Position numbers and translations under genes: made by a program | Notes under the pieces: generated by a model | What the model was told of the DNA's origin: nothing | The model's input: only the letters and a program-made list of their open reading frames with translations | The model's database searches: none | DNA from: CALKXV01 sp965228905 | Lineage (GTDB): Bacteria > Pseudomonadota > Alphaproteobacteria > Rhodobacterales > Rhodobacteraceae | Length of the DNA stretch: 64,000 nucleotides | Direction of reading: 5' to 3' | NCBI GenBank assembly: GCA_965228905.1 | Contig: CBDDII010000003.1 | Span: 806,001 to 870,000, forward strand | Shown: piece by piece, positions 16,969 through 26,045 of the stretch | How positions within the stretch are numbered: the first letter of the stretch is position 1 | Layout: each line of letters opens with the position of its first letter

Positions 16969-18162
16969 TCAAAGTCCCAGGGACCAGGGCGTCGCAGCCG
17001 GGCGGCTTTTGCGGGACCGCACGCGCCGGGTGGCAAGCGATTTGGAAACCGGCATCGAAACCCGCTTGGGCATGTTCTTGATGGCCTGCGACACGGTACG
17101 TTGCGGGGCCTTCGACTGCGGTGCGCCGCCGCTGCTGCCCAAAAGCCGGGACCGCGAGGCGAGTTTTCCAAGCTGAACAGAGTAAACCTGTTCGCGCACG
17201 GGTCTGGACTTCACCTGCGCCAGGATCTCTTCGATCTCCTGTTCCCGCTTTGGATCGGTTTCGCGCGCCAGTTTTCTTTCCGCGACAGGGGTCGACACAC
17301 TTCTGGCCAGTTGTGCGCTTCCGACTTCTGGGATCGACGTTTCCTCGACAACCTCTTCATCGCCGGAATCTTCGATCTGGTCGGCGAACCGGGCCAAAAG
17401 AACCTCGCCGGCGTCCAGGGCGGATTGCGTCAGAAGCTCGATTTCCTTCTTGATCGTCTTGACGATCTGGGCGCCGCCGGAATCCCGGAAACTGGCCTTG
17501 TCCACGCCGCCTTTGCGGTTCTTGGCTTCCTGCGCACGACGCGGATCGACGCGAAGAACCTCGACGAATTCTTCCTCGATCTCGGCCCAGCTCTCGACGT
17601 CCATCTTCGGGCCGAACACAAGATAGCTGTGATCACGAAGCCTGTCGGGAAGATTGCGCCAGACACTCAGCATCGGACCGCCGAAATCACCACCGGCCCA
17701 GATCGAGATATCAGCGCCCGGCATGGTTTTTTCGGCGTCCGAACACAGAAGGTCCGGATCGCTGTCCGTGGCAAGGATGATCGAAAGTTTCTTCAGAACC
17801 GGCAGATCCAGGCAAATCCGAACGCGCGAAGGGTTGTCGGCGAAGAGATTCCTGAACTCCGCCCCCTCGATCCGTTTTTGCGTGCCGTCACGAAACTGCA
17901 GACGGGCATGGGGCACGTCCGAATGGAAGAACTGGATGCGCGCCCTCGGGATTGATGGCGAAACCACCGGCTGACCGATCATCAGGTTCAAAAGCGAAAT
18001 CGCGTGCTGAGGATCCGTGCCGAAAAGCGTCAATCGCAAAGGATGCTCGATCCGGCGCAGACACCGTTCCGCAAGATGGCGGTCCACACGCGAAATCTCG
18101 TCCTTTTCGATCAGCCGTCTCAGACGAACGGCAGTCCTTTTTGCAGTTTCGTTCTCAATCAT
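16969..18162 (-). CDS. Unknown protein resembling a degenerate dynamin-like GTPase
   Basis: 397 aa, no signal peptide or clear membrane helix. Residues about 40-200 follow the order of a dynamin-like GTPase domain, but the key motifs are eroded. LTLFGTDPQHAISLLNLMIG stands where a P-loop and its following helix would be, without the GK(S/T). SIILATDSD stands in place of a DTPG, and YLVFGPKMD in place of NKxD. The C-terminal 150 residues are charged and basic, ending in an Arg-rich tail (RRVRSRKSRP). It starts 6 nt after the PP2C stop and is the last gene of the kinase-FHA-PP2C operon. It could be a phosphorylated effector or scaffold. The pseudo-GTPase reading is inference. Confidence 0.6.
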   Translation of the reverse strand: MIENETAKRTAVRLRRLIEKDEISRVDRHLAERCLRRIEHPLRLTLFGTDPQHAISLLNLMIGQPVVSPSIPRARIQFFHSDVPHARLQFRDGTQKRIEGAEFRNLFADNPSRVRICLDLPVLKKLSIILATDSDPDLLCSDAEKTMPGADISIWAGGDFGGPMLSVWRNLPDRLRDHSYLVFGPKMDVESWAEIEEEFVEVLRVDPRRAQEAKNRKGGVDKASFRDSGGAQIVKTIKKEIELLTQSALDAGEVLLARFADQIEDSGDEEVVEETSIPEVGSAQLARSVSTPVAERKLARETDPKREQEIEEILAQVKSRPVREQVYSVQLGKLASRSRLLGSSGGAPQSKAPQRTVSQAIKNMPKRVSMPVSKSLATRRVRSRKSRPAATPWSLGL

Positions 18163-18168
18163 CTGCCC

Positions 18169-19143
18169 CTAGCCACCTGCTGTCCCGCGGACAAACAAGG
18201 GAACTGACACCTTAGGCTCGGAAGGCTCGGTCCCGGTCTTGCTGTCGTCGGGTGTGTCGATGTCGTCAATCATTGCTTCGTCGGCCAGCCTGGTCGAATG
18301 GAAGTCCACTTCGGTCACGTTGCCGCGACGCTGCGGACGGATCACAGGCTTTTCATGGCGCACTTTGATTACCGAAAAGGAAATATTGTCCTGCTCGGGA
18401 TCATCCAGACCTTTCACCGCCTGCAACAAGGCATTTGCGATGTCGGCACTCGGCTTGCGGCGGTTGCGCGTGATGATCTTGGCGATCACCTTGTCTTCAA
18501 GGAATTGAAGACCGTCGCTTGAAACCACGATGATATCCCCGGCGTTCAACTCCAGCGCGATGCCGCGGTTGTCCATGCGGGCGATCTTGCCACCGGCCAC
18601 GGCCGACGTCAGGCTGTTGCGGTCGGGATGCGTTTTCGCGTCCTCGGGCCGGATCGAACCGGCGGCGACCATGGCGTCGATTTGCGGTGCCATCGAATGA
18701 TCTTCGTTGACCTGCTCCATCTGGCCCGCCCGGTAATGGTAAAGCGGGCTGTCACCGACCGAACTCCAGTACATCTTGTTGCCGGCCATCACGGTGGCCA
18801 CGACGGTCGAGCCCATGCCCCGCGATTCCGGGTTTTCGGCCATCGCTTCGCGAACACAGGTATTGGCGTTCGTGATGGCATTCAGCATCAGTTGCGGCAA
18901 GCTTTCGGCGCGTTCGAAGAACAGGTCGCTGTGAAACTTCAGCTCGCTGAAGACTTCGGTCACCACGATCTTGCTGGCGATGTCACCGGCGGAATGTCCG
19001 CCCATGCCATCGGCAAGCACCACGATGCCGCAATCATCGCCGACAGCGAAGTCCGACACCAGGGAATCCTCCTGATAGTCGCGGCCCCCACGGTCCAGCG
19101 CGGATGCGACGTCGAAGCGGGGTTCAGGCAATCTCCACATCAT
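18169..19143 (-). CDS. PP2C-family serine/threonine phosphatase
   Basis: 324 aa. The PP2C metal-site motifs are in order: GGRDYQEDSL, VVLADGMGGHSAGD, GMGSTVVATVM, VGDSPLYHYR, VVSSDGLQFLED and PEQDNISF. It would remove phosphate from Ser/Thr of substrates of the neighbouring kinases in the cytoplasm. The chosen ATG at 19143 lies inside the end of the FHA gene (20-nt overlap) with GGAAGGGA upstream. The 75 or so residues after the catalytic core are acidic and Thr-rich. It sits in the order kinase, FHA, PP2C, pseudo-GTPase. Confidence 0.93.
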   Translation of the reverse strand: MMWRLPEPRFDVASALDRGGRDYQEDSLVSDFAVGDDCGIVVLADGMGGHSAGDIASKIVVTEVFSELKFHSDLFFERAESLPQLMLNAITNANTCVREAMAENPESRGMGSTVVATVMAGNKMYWSSVGDSPLYHYRAGQMEQVNEDHSMAPQIDAMVAAGSIRPEDAKTHPDRNSLTSAVAGGKIARMDNRGIALELNAGDIIVVSSDGLQFLEDKVIAKIITRNRRKPSADIANALLQAVKGLDDPEQDNISFSVIKVRHEKPVIRPQRRGNVTEVDFHSTRLADEAMIDDIDTPDDSKTGTEPSEPKVSVPLFVRGTAGG

Positions 19144-19810
19144 CGTCGTCAGTCCCTTCCTCGGTTTCGGAAATGTCCCAGTTGAAATCCTTGGAACAGA
19201 TGGCGACGAAGCGCATGGATGTTTCACCGATTTCGATCTCGTCTCCGTCGGCAAGATCGCTGGTGCTGACGACAGGCTTGCCGTTCAGACGTACAATGTT
19301 GGATTTTCCACCGTGGCCCAGAAGAAAGCTGTGCTCTTTCGGGTCATAGACGATGGCCGCGTGATTTTCGCGCGAAATGGCCATGTCGCCAAAGTCCAGG
19401 CGGATCGCCTGATCTTCGCCACGCCCGATCTGGGACATGCCCGCCTTGATCGAGAAACATTCGCCGAAACCCGGACCCTTGGTGACCATCACCAGGGCGA
19501 CAGGGAATTGCACCCGACCCGTTTCGGTCGATGCCTTGTCTTCCCCGAACAGATCGACAACGCGACCGTCCGAAGTGTCAAAGCCCATCAGACGGGTCTT
19601 GTTCGCATTGGTCGGGCGGCGGCGTTTGCGCAGAAGCGGATCGTCGCTGGCGCCTGCGTCAGCCGAGACCGGCCGCGAAACGGGGCCCGGAGCGGGCGTC
19701 GATGCGGGAGCGGGAGCAGGCGTAGAGGCAACGACGTCCGGCGCCTCTTGCTTGTCGAGAACCAGGGGTTCGTCGAATACCCTCTTCGTTTTCTTTCTGA
19801 AGCCGAACAC
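19124..19810 (-). CDS. FHA-domain phosphothreonine-binding protein
   Basis: 228 aa. A basic N-terminus (FGFRKKTKRVF) is followed by an Ala/Pro-rich linker (about residues 25-55) and a conserved-looking NKTRLMGFD stretch near 70-78. A C-terminal FHA domain (about 105-210) has the core residues IGRGEDQAIRL, ISRENHAAI and NIVRLNGKPV. FHA domains bind phosphothreonine, so the protein likely links the kinase to targets. The Thr in the linker stretch is a candidate phospho-site (inference). It starts 36 nt after the kinase stop and overlaps the PP2C gene. Confidence 0.9.
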   Translation of the reverse strand: MFGFRKKTKRVFDEPLVLDKQEAPDVVASTPAPAPASTPAPGPVSRPVSADAGASDDPLLRKRRRPTNANKTRLMGFDTSDGRVVDLFGEDKASTETGRVQFPVALVMVTKGPGFGECFSIKAGMSQIGRGEDQAIRLDFGDMAISRENHAAIVYDPKEHSFLLGHGGKSNIVRLNGKPVVSTSDLADGDEIEIGETSMRFVAICSKDFNWDISETEEGTDDDDVEIA

Positions 19811-19846
19811 GTGCTCTCTCCTTGTTGTACCTTAAATTGGCGTTGA

Positions 19847-22321
19847 TTAATTGGCGATTGCGGCAAGGCTGAAGGCCTCGACCCAGATTTCACCGTCACG
19901 GCTGACCGCGAAGCTGAAGCTGGACGTTCCTTTCGCCAGTTCCCTCTCAATGATGGTTTCCAGGGAGTTCGGCCCATCCAGGCTTTCCCATGTCGAAACG
20001 TAGGACACGATCGTATCGCCACGCTGGAAATTCGAATTTGCAGGCGCTTCAAGCACCTTGGTCGTCCAGACCGAGTTGTTTTCGCGCGTGACGAACCGCA
20101 ACCCGTTCAAAAGCAGCGTTTGCTTTTCGTTGGACATCGTAAGTGCGCGTTCGAAGATTGCGCCATTCACTCCGGCGTCGATGCCAAGTGACACTTCGAA
20201 AGTGCCCGAGTTGGCCTCGGAGGCCGCTTCGGTGATCCGTGCCTCGATGTCGTCGTTGCTTTCCACGGCTTGTCCGTTGATCGAAACGATCCGCATGTCA
20301 CCCGACAACCACGAAGGCGCATCGACCGAAATTGCCGTGATCACACCAGGTCTGGATTCCGACAGCGCAAAAGGAATTGCGGGCGCAAAGCGCGTGATAA
20401 GCGGGGAAATCGCATCGTCTGTCGCGCCAGCGGTGCGCGAGGACGATTCTGCCAGTCCGGTCGCCGCGGCTGCCGCCGTATTCGACGTACCTTTCGATGC
20501 CAGTTTCGGCTGCGATTTCGCCATGGAGACGAAGAACTGAACGCTTGGGTCCAAAGGTTCGGCAGGCGCGGCCTCGACAGTCTCGACGACAACCGGCTCT
20601 TCAGCTTCCACAGGCGCAGGCGCCGGGGCTTCGGCCACTTGCGGCTGTTCCTCTTCGATGGCCGGTGGGGCCACGGTACGGATTACCGGCTGTGCGTCCT
20701 GAAGCGCCGATGTGGCGACTTCAAGGTCACGAAGCGGTCTGGGCTGGGGGGCCGGGACGACTTCGGGCAGGGCCAGAACGATCGGCGGAACGGCACTTGC
20801 CTGCGTATCGGCAATCGTCGGAGCCTCCGGCTCGGTGATGTCGGTCGCGGTTCCGGTCACCACAGGGGCAACAGGAATTTCGTTCGCGATTTCCGGAACA
20901 ATGTCCTCGTTCACGGAAACGGCGGCCAGGTTTTCCACCTCGGCAGGCTCTTCGACCGGTGTCGCGGTGGCAATGGAAACTTCGGGCGTTTCCGGCTGTG
21001 CGCTGAGGCCGCTGGATTCGCGCGTCGCAATCGTCTCGTTCCCTTCGGAAGAACTCACTACCGGTGTTTCCGGCTGCGCCTCGGCGGTTTCCACGACCGG
21101 TGCAGAGGCAACTTCCTGTGTTTCTTCAACAGCTTGCGGCGCAGCGACAACGGGCTCCTCCTCGACGCGCGAGGGCGCGGCGGCGACCGTTTCGGTCTCT
21201 GCCGTCGTTGCGGACTGAACAGTTGCAACCGTTTCCGTTTCGCTATCGGACGAAGACATGAAGAAGACGCCAGCCCCGACTGCGGCGACCAATGCGGTGC
21301 TGCCTAGAAGGATCGGCACCATGTTGGTCTTTTTGGCTTCCGCAGCAACCACGGGTTCGACGCGTGTCGGCGTGACCTTGGAAACCACCGGAGCGGTATT
21401 GGTCATATGCGCAATCCATTCGCCAGCGGTTTGCATCCGCTCGCGGGGCAGGATCGACATCGCCTTGTCCAGGGCCGTGACGAAATTCTTGGAATAGGCG
21501 TCGGTCTTTTCACCGATCGAAACATAAGGATCGGGGTCGCCAGCCGCCCGTGCCGAAAGCCGCCATTGGCTGTCGGGGGGCAATTCGCCTGCGATGATGT
21601 GATAAAAGCTCGCTGCCAGCGAATAGAGATCGCACGAAGGCGGCTGTTCGCTACCGGCAATATAGAATTCCTGCGGCGAGTAACCGTCTTTCACCACGCG
21701 CAAAGCAGAAAGCATCCGCGTGACTTTTTCATTCGACGATTCCCGGGCCGCGCCAAAGTCGATCAGGATCGGCTCACCCGACTCGCTGATAATGATGTTG
21801 TCCGGCGAAATGTCGCGGTGAAGCATCCCCATTTCGTGGACATGGCCAATGGCGTCGAGGATCTTCAGCAGATACCCTTCGACCAACTCCGGCTTCAGGC
21901 TTTCCGGATCATCCTCGAGAATCTCCAGCAGATCGCGCCCATCCACAAAGTCGATGGCCATATAAGCTGTGTTGTTTTCTTCAAAGACCTGGTGGACGCC
22001 AACAATGTTCGGGTGATTTGCCTTGGCAAGGCTCATCGCCTCTTGGGAAAAGAGACGGACGATCGACTTGACCTCGGCCTGATGCGCACGCGAACGCGGC
22101 ATAACGGAATGGTTCTGACGACGGCACAGGCTACCGGGGAAGCACTCCTTGATGACGACACGCCGGTTCAGGCTATCTTTCGCAAGATAGGTAATCCCGA
22201 AACCACCGGCAGCGAGGAAACCCTCGATAGTATACTGCCCGTGCATCAACTTCGTATCTGGCTTCAGCTCATCGACAAATTCTTCGTCTTCCAAGCTTTC
22301 TGCAGTGTTTTCCAGGCTCAT
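19847..22321 (-). CDS. Receptor-type Ser/Thr protein kinase with PDZ-like C-terminal domains (kinase 1)
   Basis: 824 aa from the ATG at 22321, preceded by GAGGTCGGGG. The cytoplasmic kinase domain has the Gly loop GGFGITYLAKD, Lys58 in VVIKECFP, the catalytic loop HRDISPDN (Asp170) and IDFGAARE (DFG 188-190). A membrane helix follows at about 334-355 (MVPILLGSTALVAAVGAG). Next comes a roughly 250-residue Glu/Pro/Thr/Val-rich linker and a C-terminal pair of PDZ-like segments (WLSGDMRIVSINGQAVESND, later FQRGDTIVSYVS). All catalytic residues are present, so it should be active. It heads the kinase-FHA-PP2C-unknown operon. The periplasmic position of the C-terminal part is inferred from topology. 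Confidence 0.92.
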   Translation of the reverse strand: MSLENTAESLEDEEFVDELKPDTKLMHGQYTIEGFLAAGGFGITYLAKDSLNRRVVIKECFPGSLCRRQNHSVMPRSRAHQAEVKSIVRLFSQEAMSLAKANHPNIVGVHQVFEENNTAYMAIDFVDGRDLLEILEDDPESLKPELVEGYLLKILDAIGHVHEMGMLHRDISPDNIIISESGEPILIDFGAARESSNEKVTRMLSALRVVKDGYSPQEFYIAGSEQPPSCDLYSLAASFYHIIAGELPPDSQWRLSARAAGDPDPYVSIGEKTDAYSKNFVTALDKAMSILPRERMQTAGEWIAHMTNTAPVVSKVTPTRVEPVVAAEAKKTNMVPILLGSTALVAAVGAGVFFMSSSDSETETVATVQSATTAETETVAAAPSRVEEEPVVAAPQAVEETQEVASAPVVETAEAQPETPVVSSSEGNETIATRESSGLSAQPETPEVSIATATPVEEPAEVENLAAVSVNEDIVPEIANEIPVAPVVTGTATDITEPEAPTIADTQASAVPPIVLALPEVVPAPQPRPLRDLEVATSALQDAQPVIRTVAPPAIEEEQPQVAEAPAPAPVEAEEPVVVETVEAAPAEPLDPSVQFFVSMAKSQPKLASKGTSNTAAAAATGLAESSSRTAGATDDAISPLITRFAPAIPFALSESRPGVITAISVDAPSWLSGDMRIVSINGQAVESNDDIEARITEAASEANSGTFEVSLGIDAGVNGAIFERALTMSNEKQTLLLNGLRFVTRENNSVWTTKVLEAPANSNFQRGDTIVSYVSTWESLDGPNSLETIIERELAKGTSSFSFAVSRDGEIWVEAFSLAAIAN

Positions 22322-22574
22322 AGCCCCGACCTCGCATGCATCACACACCTATTGGTTCAGTGAAACGTGACGCGAAAATCGGCCTCTTTTGAGGTAAACG
22401 CTTGTTGAATAGGCGATAAATATGTGGCGATTGAACTAAAATTCGACACAATTCAAAGCGGGAACAGAAGCAATCCGTTAAGCTCCCGCCTTATTGTTTC
22501 CCGAAAAGACGGGTGACTGACACCAATGACTGAAAATGCCCGTTCGGATCGCAGGTCGCTGAAATAAAGGCCTG

Positions 22575-23147
22575 TCAGATCGGATCGGGTTTCGGCGCGA
22601 AAGGATCGGTTCCGGAACCTTTGAGTGTATTCGCCTTGGACATCGCGGCCTGACAATCCAACATCGACGCAACAGCCTCATCAGCACCGGCCAGCGCAAG
22701 GTTGGCGATCTCGTTACCTTCATGAAAAACGCTGACCGACCCCATGGCGGTGAATTCCTTCATGAAGTGCGAGGCCTGCTGATCCTCGATCGGAACGGAC
22801 AGGACAAGGCTGGGCAAAATCTCGTTCCAGCGGTGACCAGTCGCGCTTCCCTCCCAGGGATCAAGATCGCCGAAAGCGACCTCGACGTCATAGTTCTGCC
22901 CGGTCTTCAGGGAATCCCACTGGATACTCGCGACGATGAACTGGATGTTCTGTTGCGTCGCATTGAACTGGAACCTCAGAAAGGTTTCGTTTTCAAAGCC
23001 CGAGATGATGAAGCAGGAGTTGTCGATGGTTCGGTCGATCGAGACGTTCCACCCCCCAACATCGTCCTTCCAGGTGACCGTATCCTGCGCAACGGCGGCA
23101 CCGGTCGAAAACAGCGCGAACATCGCGCCACAAGCAATCTTTAACAT
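22575..23147 (-). CDS. Secreted protein of unknown function
   Basis: 190 aa with a signal peptide (MLKIACGAMFALFSTGAAVAQ). The mature part begins with DVGGWNVSIDRTIDNSCFI and has a conserved-looking beta-rich pattern; two Cys residues remain after cleavage. I recall similar small secreted proteins in other Rhodobacterales but no named function. It lies between the two kinase genes, on the same strand as kinase 1 and divergent from kinase 2. A periplasmic partner of the kinase ectodomains is possible, but only the position suggests it. Confidence 0.75.
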   Translation of the reverse strand: MLKIACGAMFALFSTGAAVAQDTVTWKDDVGGWNVSIDRTIDNSCFIISGFENETFLRFQFNATQQNIQFIVASIQWDSLKTGQNYDVEVAFGDLDPWEGSATGHRWNEILPSLVLSVPIEDQQASHFMKEFTAMGSVSVFHEGNEIANLALAGADEAVASMLDCQAAMSKANTLKGSGTDPFAPKPDPI

Positions 23148-23546
23148 TTACACAAGCCCTTCAGCTAACCGGCTCTGTTTACCACAATTTCACCACAATT
23201 CGCGCTCTCGTAGCGTCAACACAGTGTTTCGCATCTATGTGGAAATAAAGAAATTGAACGGTTTCAGATATTTGCAACTTTCGCATTTGCAGCGAAGTCG
23301 TCTGCGAATCTCGCCAAAAATCACTGAAAAACAGCCTCTTGCGGCTAGTGATCCGTCTTTGAGTGCGTCGGTGGCAATTTCCACCAAGGCGAGGTGAGCG
23401 AATTCGCGCTCAATCGCTGCATCTTTCCCCAGAATGTTTCGAATTTGGCTCCAATTCTACACAATTGCCACACGCTATCGCCACTTTTGAATCTTAACGT
23501 TGAGGGAACCAGCCGTGTAACGCGGCCCATCAATTGTGGTTAGAGA
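23148..23546. other. Divergent promoter region between the secreted protein and kinase 2
   Basis: About 400 nt between divergent starts at 23147 and 23547. It is AT-richer than the neighbouring genes and contains short direct repeats (CCACAATT near 23180-23200, ATTTGCA near 23270-23290). No gene, RNA or clear promoter can be assigned with confidence. Confidence 0.55.
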
Positions 23547-25724
23547 ATGAGTTCAGAGCTGACACAGAGCGATATGCTCGATGACACGTTCCAGGATGAT
23601 CTGAAGCCCGGAACCAAGCTGTTGCGTGGCCAATACGTGATCGAACAGTTCCTCAACAACGGGGGGTTCGGGATCACCTATCTGGCCAGGGACAGCTTGA
23701 ACCGCCTCGTGGTCATCAAGGAATGCTTCCCCGAGTCGCTTTGCAGTCGCAAGAATTCAACCGTGCGCGTGCGTTCCCGCCACCAGACCGACACGTTCCG
23801 CACGATGGTGGATCTCTTTATCGAAGAGGCGCGCAACCTTGCCCGCCTGTCGCACCCGAACATCGTCGGCGTTCACCAGGTCTTCGAAGACAACGACACG
23901 GCCTATATGGCGATTGATTTCGTGGACGGACGGGATCTTTTGGAAATCGTGGAAAGTTCCAACGCCTTCAGGCCCGAAGCACTGGAAGCAATCGTGGTAA
24001 AACTCCTGGATGCGATCGAATTCATCCACCACGAGGGCATCCTTCACCGGGACATCGCCCCGGACAACATCCTTCTTAGCAAGGACAACGAGCCTGTGCT
24101 GATTGATTTTGGCGCGGCGCGGGAAACCGTCTCGCGGGCCACCCGCCTGCTTGGCACGATGCGCACGGTCAAGGACGGTTATTCGCCCCACGAATTCTAC
24201 GTTGCCGACGCGGATCAGTTCCCGTCCAGCGATCTCTATTCCCTTGCTGCATCGCTTTATCATGTGATGACGAAAGAGCTTCCGGCGAACGCGCAGGAAC
24301 GTCTGGCCGCCATCGCGGGTGGCGATCCCGACCCCTACGTTTCGATCAAGACGCTGGCCACCGGCTATTCCGAACCGTTCCTCGATGCGATCGACCGCGC
24401 GCTCGAGGTTTTTCCGAAGAACCGCATCCAAAGCGCAGCGGAATGGCGTGGCTTGATCACCCATACCAGGGTCACGACCGAAACGCGCGGCACGGTGTCG
24501 AGGCCAGTTCTGGCCATCGACAATGAAAATCCCGGAGCAGCCACTGACCCGTTCGATGGTCAAACCCCGGCACCTGTCGGACGACGCTCCAAGGGCCTTC
24601 CGATGCGAAAGGTGCGCCCGGTCTCAAACCCCGGCCCGACGTCAAAGGTCGAAAGCGTGTTCCTCGATGATGAACCGCCAGCGGTTGCTCCAAGTCCGAA
24701 AAAGGTTGGCAATGGGCGCGGCATCTACATGGGCGCTGCTGCGGTCGCCCTGCTGATCGGCGCCGGATTTGGCGTTTATTCCCTGACCGGAAGCGATGGT
24801 GCCAGCGACGAAACCCCCGAAATCGTGGCAAACACAAGCGATGCAACCACCGAAGCTGCGCCTGACAGCACTGTCACCGCAGAGGCAACGTCGAATGCCG
24901 ATACCCCCGTGATAGCTTCGAACGATGCGACATCCAGCCAGACACCCGCCGTGGAAAGACCCGCCTGGATGGACATTCCCACGAATCCGGTCGTGCAACC
25001 GACACCGGTCGAAACCGAACAGGCCAGCCAGCCACCGGCTGAGGAAACGGCCAGCGTCGCCGAAGAAACGCCTGAGGTCGAAAACACGCCAGTCGTGGAA
25101 GACACGCGCGTCATCGAAGAAACGGCCGAAGAAACCTCCGACATCCAGGAAGCCTCTTCCGTTATCGTCGGCAAATCCATCCGGCTCCAGGCAACTGCCG
25201 ATGCACAAGACCCGACGCTTGTCTCCGCCGTGGAAGGGCCGGTCGCCGAGGTGCTCCAACCCGGCCAGCGTGTTGTGTCGGTCAACGGTTACCCATTGGA
25301 ATCGCTGAACGATTTCCATCGCGTGGTCGATGCAACAACCGACTATTCGGCCGGAGATTCCGTGGACGTCACACTCGGTATCGAAGATCCGCAAACAGGC
25401 GCCACCGTCGTTGAAACCGTAGAGCTTCCCGCCGTGCAACAGACCATGCTTCTGAACGGCGTCAGCTTTGAAACCGTCAGGGACGGCGAAAGCTGGAGCA
25501 CTGTGGTCACAGCCGGAAACGGAGTGGGTGAATCCGACTTGCAGGCAGGGGACCGTATCGTCGCCTTCATGCCGACCAACGAATTGATGGATCAGGAAGC
25601 CTCTCTTGCCACCGTTCTGTCGCGCGAATTGGAGGCAGGTGCCACCCAGTTCAACTTCGCTGTCGAACGGGGCGGGGACATGTGGGTCGTCTCGATGCGC
25701 TATGCCGCCAGGGCATTGAACTAA
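23547..25724 (+). CDS. Receptor-type Ser/Thr protein kinase with PDZ-like C-terminal domains (kinase 2)
   Basis: 725 aa and a clear paralogue of kinase 1. The catalytic core has NNGGFGITYLARD, Lys58 in VVIKECFP, HRDIAPDN (Asp169) and IDFGAARE (DFG 187-189). A membrane helix follows at about 392-414, then a shorter acidic Thr/Glu-rich linker. The C-terminal PDZ-like pair includes VLQPGQRVVSVNGYPLESLN and DLQAGDRIVAFMP. The kinase cores are very similar and the linkers differ. It is a single-gene transcript with its own terminator at 25801. The ribosome-binding site before the ATG is weak (TTAGAGA). Confidence 0.92.
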   Translation: MSSELTQSDMLDDTFQDDLKPGTKLLRGQYVIEQFLNNGGFGITYLARDSLNRLVVIKECFPESLCSRKNSTVRVRSRHQTDTFRTMVDLFIEEARNLARLSHPNIVGVHQVFEDNDTAYMAIDFVDGRDLLEIVESSNAFRPEALEAIVVKLLDAIEFIHHEGILHRDIAPDNILLSKDNEPVLIDFGAARETVSRATRLLGTMRTVKDGYSPHEFYVADADQFPSSDLYSLAASLYHVMTKELPANAQERLAAIAGGDPDPYVSIKTLATGYSEPFLDAIDRALEVFPKNRIQSAAEWRGLITHTRVTTETRGTVSRPVLAIDNENPGAATDPFDGQTPAPVGRRSKGLPMRKVRPVSNPGPTSKVESVFLDDEPPAVAPSPKKVGNGRGIYMGAAAVALLIGAGFGVYSLTGSDGASDETPEIVANTSDATTEAAPDSTVTAEATSNADTPVIASNDATSSQTPAVERPAWMDIPTNPVVQPTPVETEQASQPPAEETASVAEETPEVENTPVVEDTRVIEETAEETSDIQEASSVIVGKSIRLQATADAQDPTLVSAVEGPVAEVLQPGQRVVSVNGYPLESLNDFHRVVDATTDYSAGDSVDVTLGIEDPQTGATVVETVELPAVQQTMLLNGVSFETVRDGESWSTVVTAGNGVGESDLQAGDRIVAFMPTNELMDQEASLATVLSRELEAGATQFNFAVERGGDMWVVSMRYAARALN

Positions 25725-26045
25725 AAGTCGTTTTAACGCATTTGGTTCAATTGTCCCGATCTTTCCGGGCCGCCTGTCTGCGAACCTTCGGATAAACTCT
25801 GGCCTTCGCCGGATCAAGGGTCTGGCCCGAAGGCCTTTTGCAACTGCCTCATTTTTAATCGCCCGAATCCCGGTAAACGGGTTGAATTGCCTTGCAGCAG
25901 TCGCATTTGCTGGTCCACGGGGGTGCGAAGTTGCCATGTCCCGGCGTCAAACCCTAAAGATGAAGGGACTGGCTGCGCGACTTCGCAAGGGCTTGTTGGC
26001 TGAGTTTGCCGCGCTCGACTGTCTGGTTAGAAGGAGAACGAATGC
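25725..26045. other. Intergenic region between kinase 2 and the transglutaminase operon
   Basis: About 320 nt holding the kinase 2 terminator (25801-25839) and then the leader of the transglutaminase operon, which ends in an AAGGAGAACGA ribosome-binding site. A 64-codon frame here overlaps the next gene and has no support. Confidence 0.6.
25801..25839 (+). terminator. Rho-independent terminator after kinase 2
   Basis: 8-bp perfect stem GGCCTTCG / CGAAGGCC around a 19-nt loop, followed directly by TTTT. It lies about 75 nt after the kinase stop. Confidence 0.75.

Noticed and set aside
16969..25724. Type VI secretion locus
   Set aside because: Kinase, FHA and PP2C genes recall T6SS control, but no structural T6SS gene (VipA/B, Hcp, VgrG, ClpV) is in the window.
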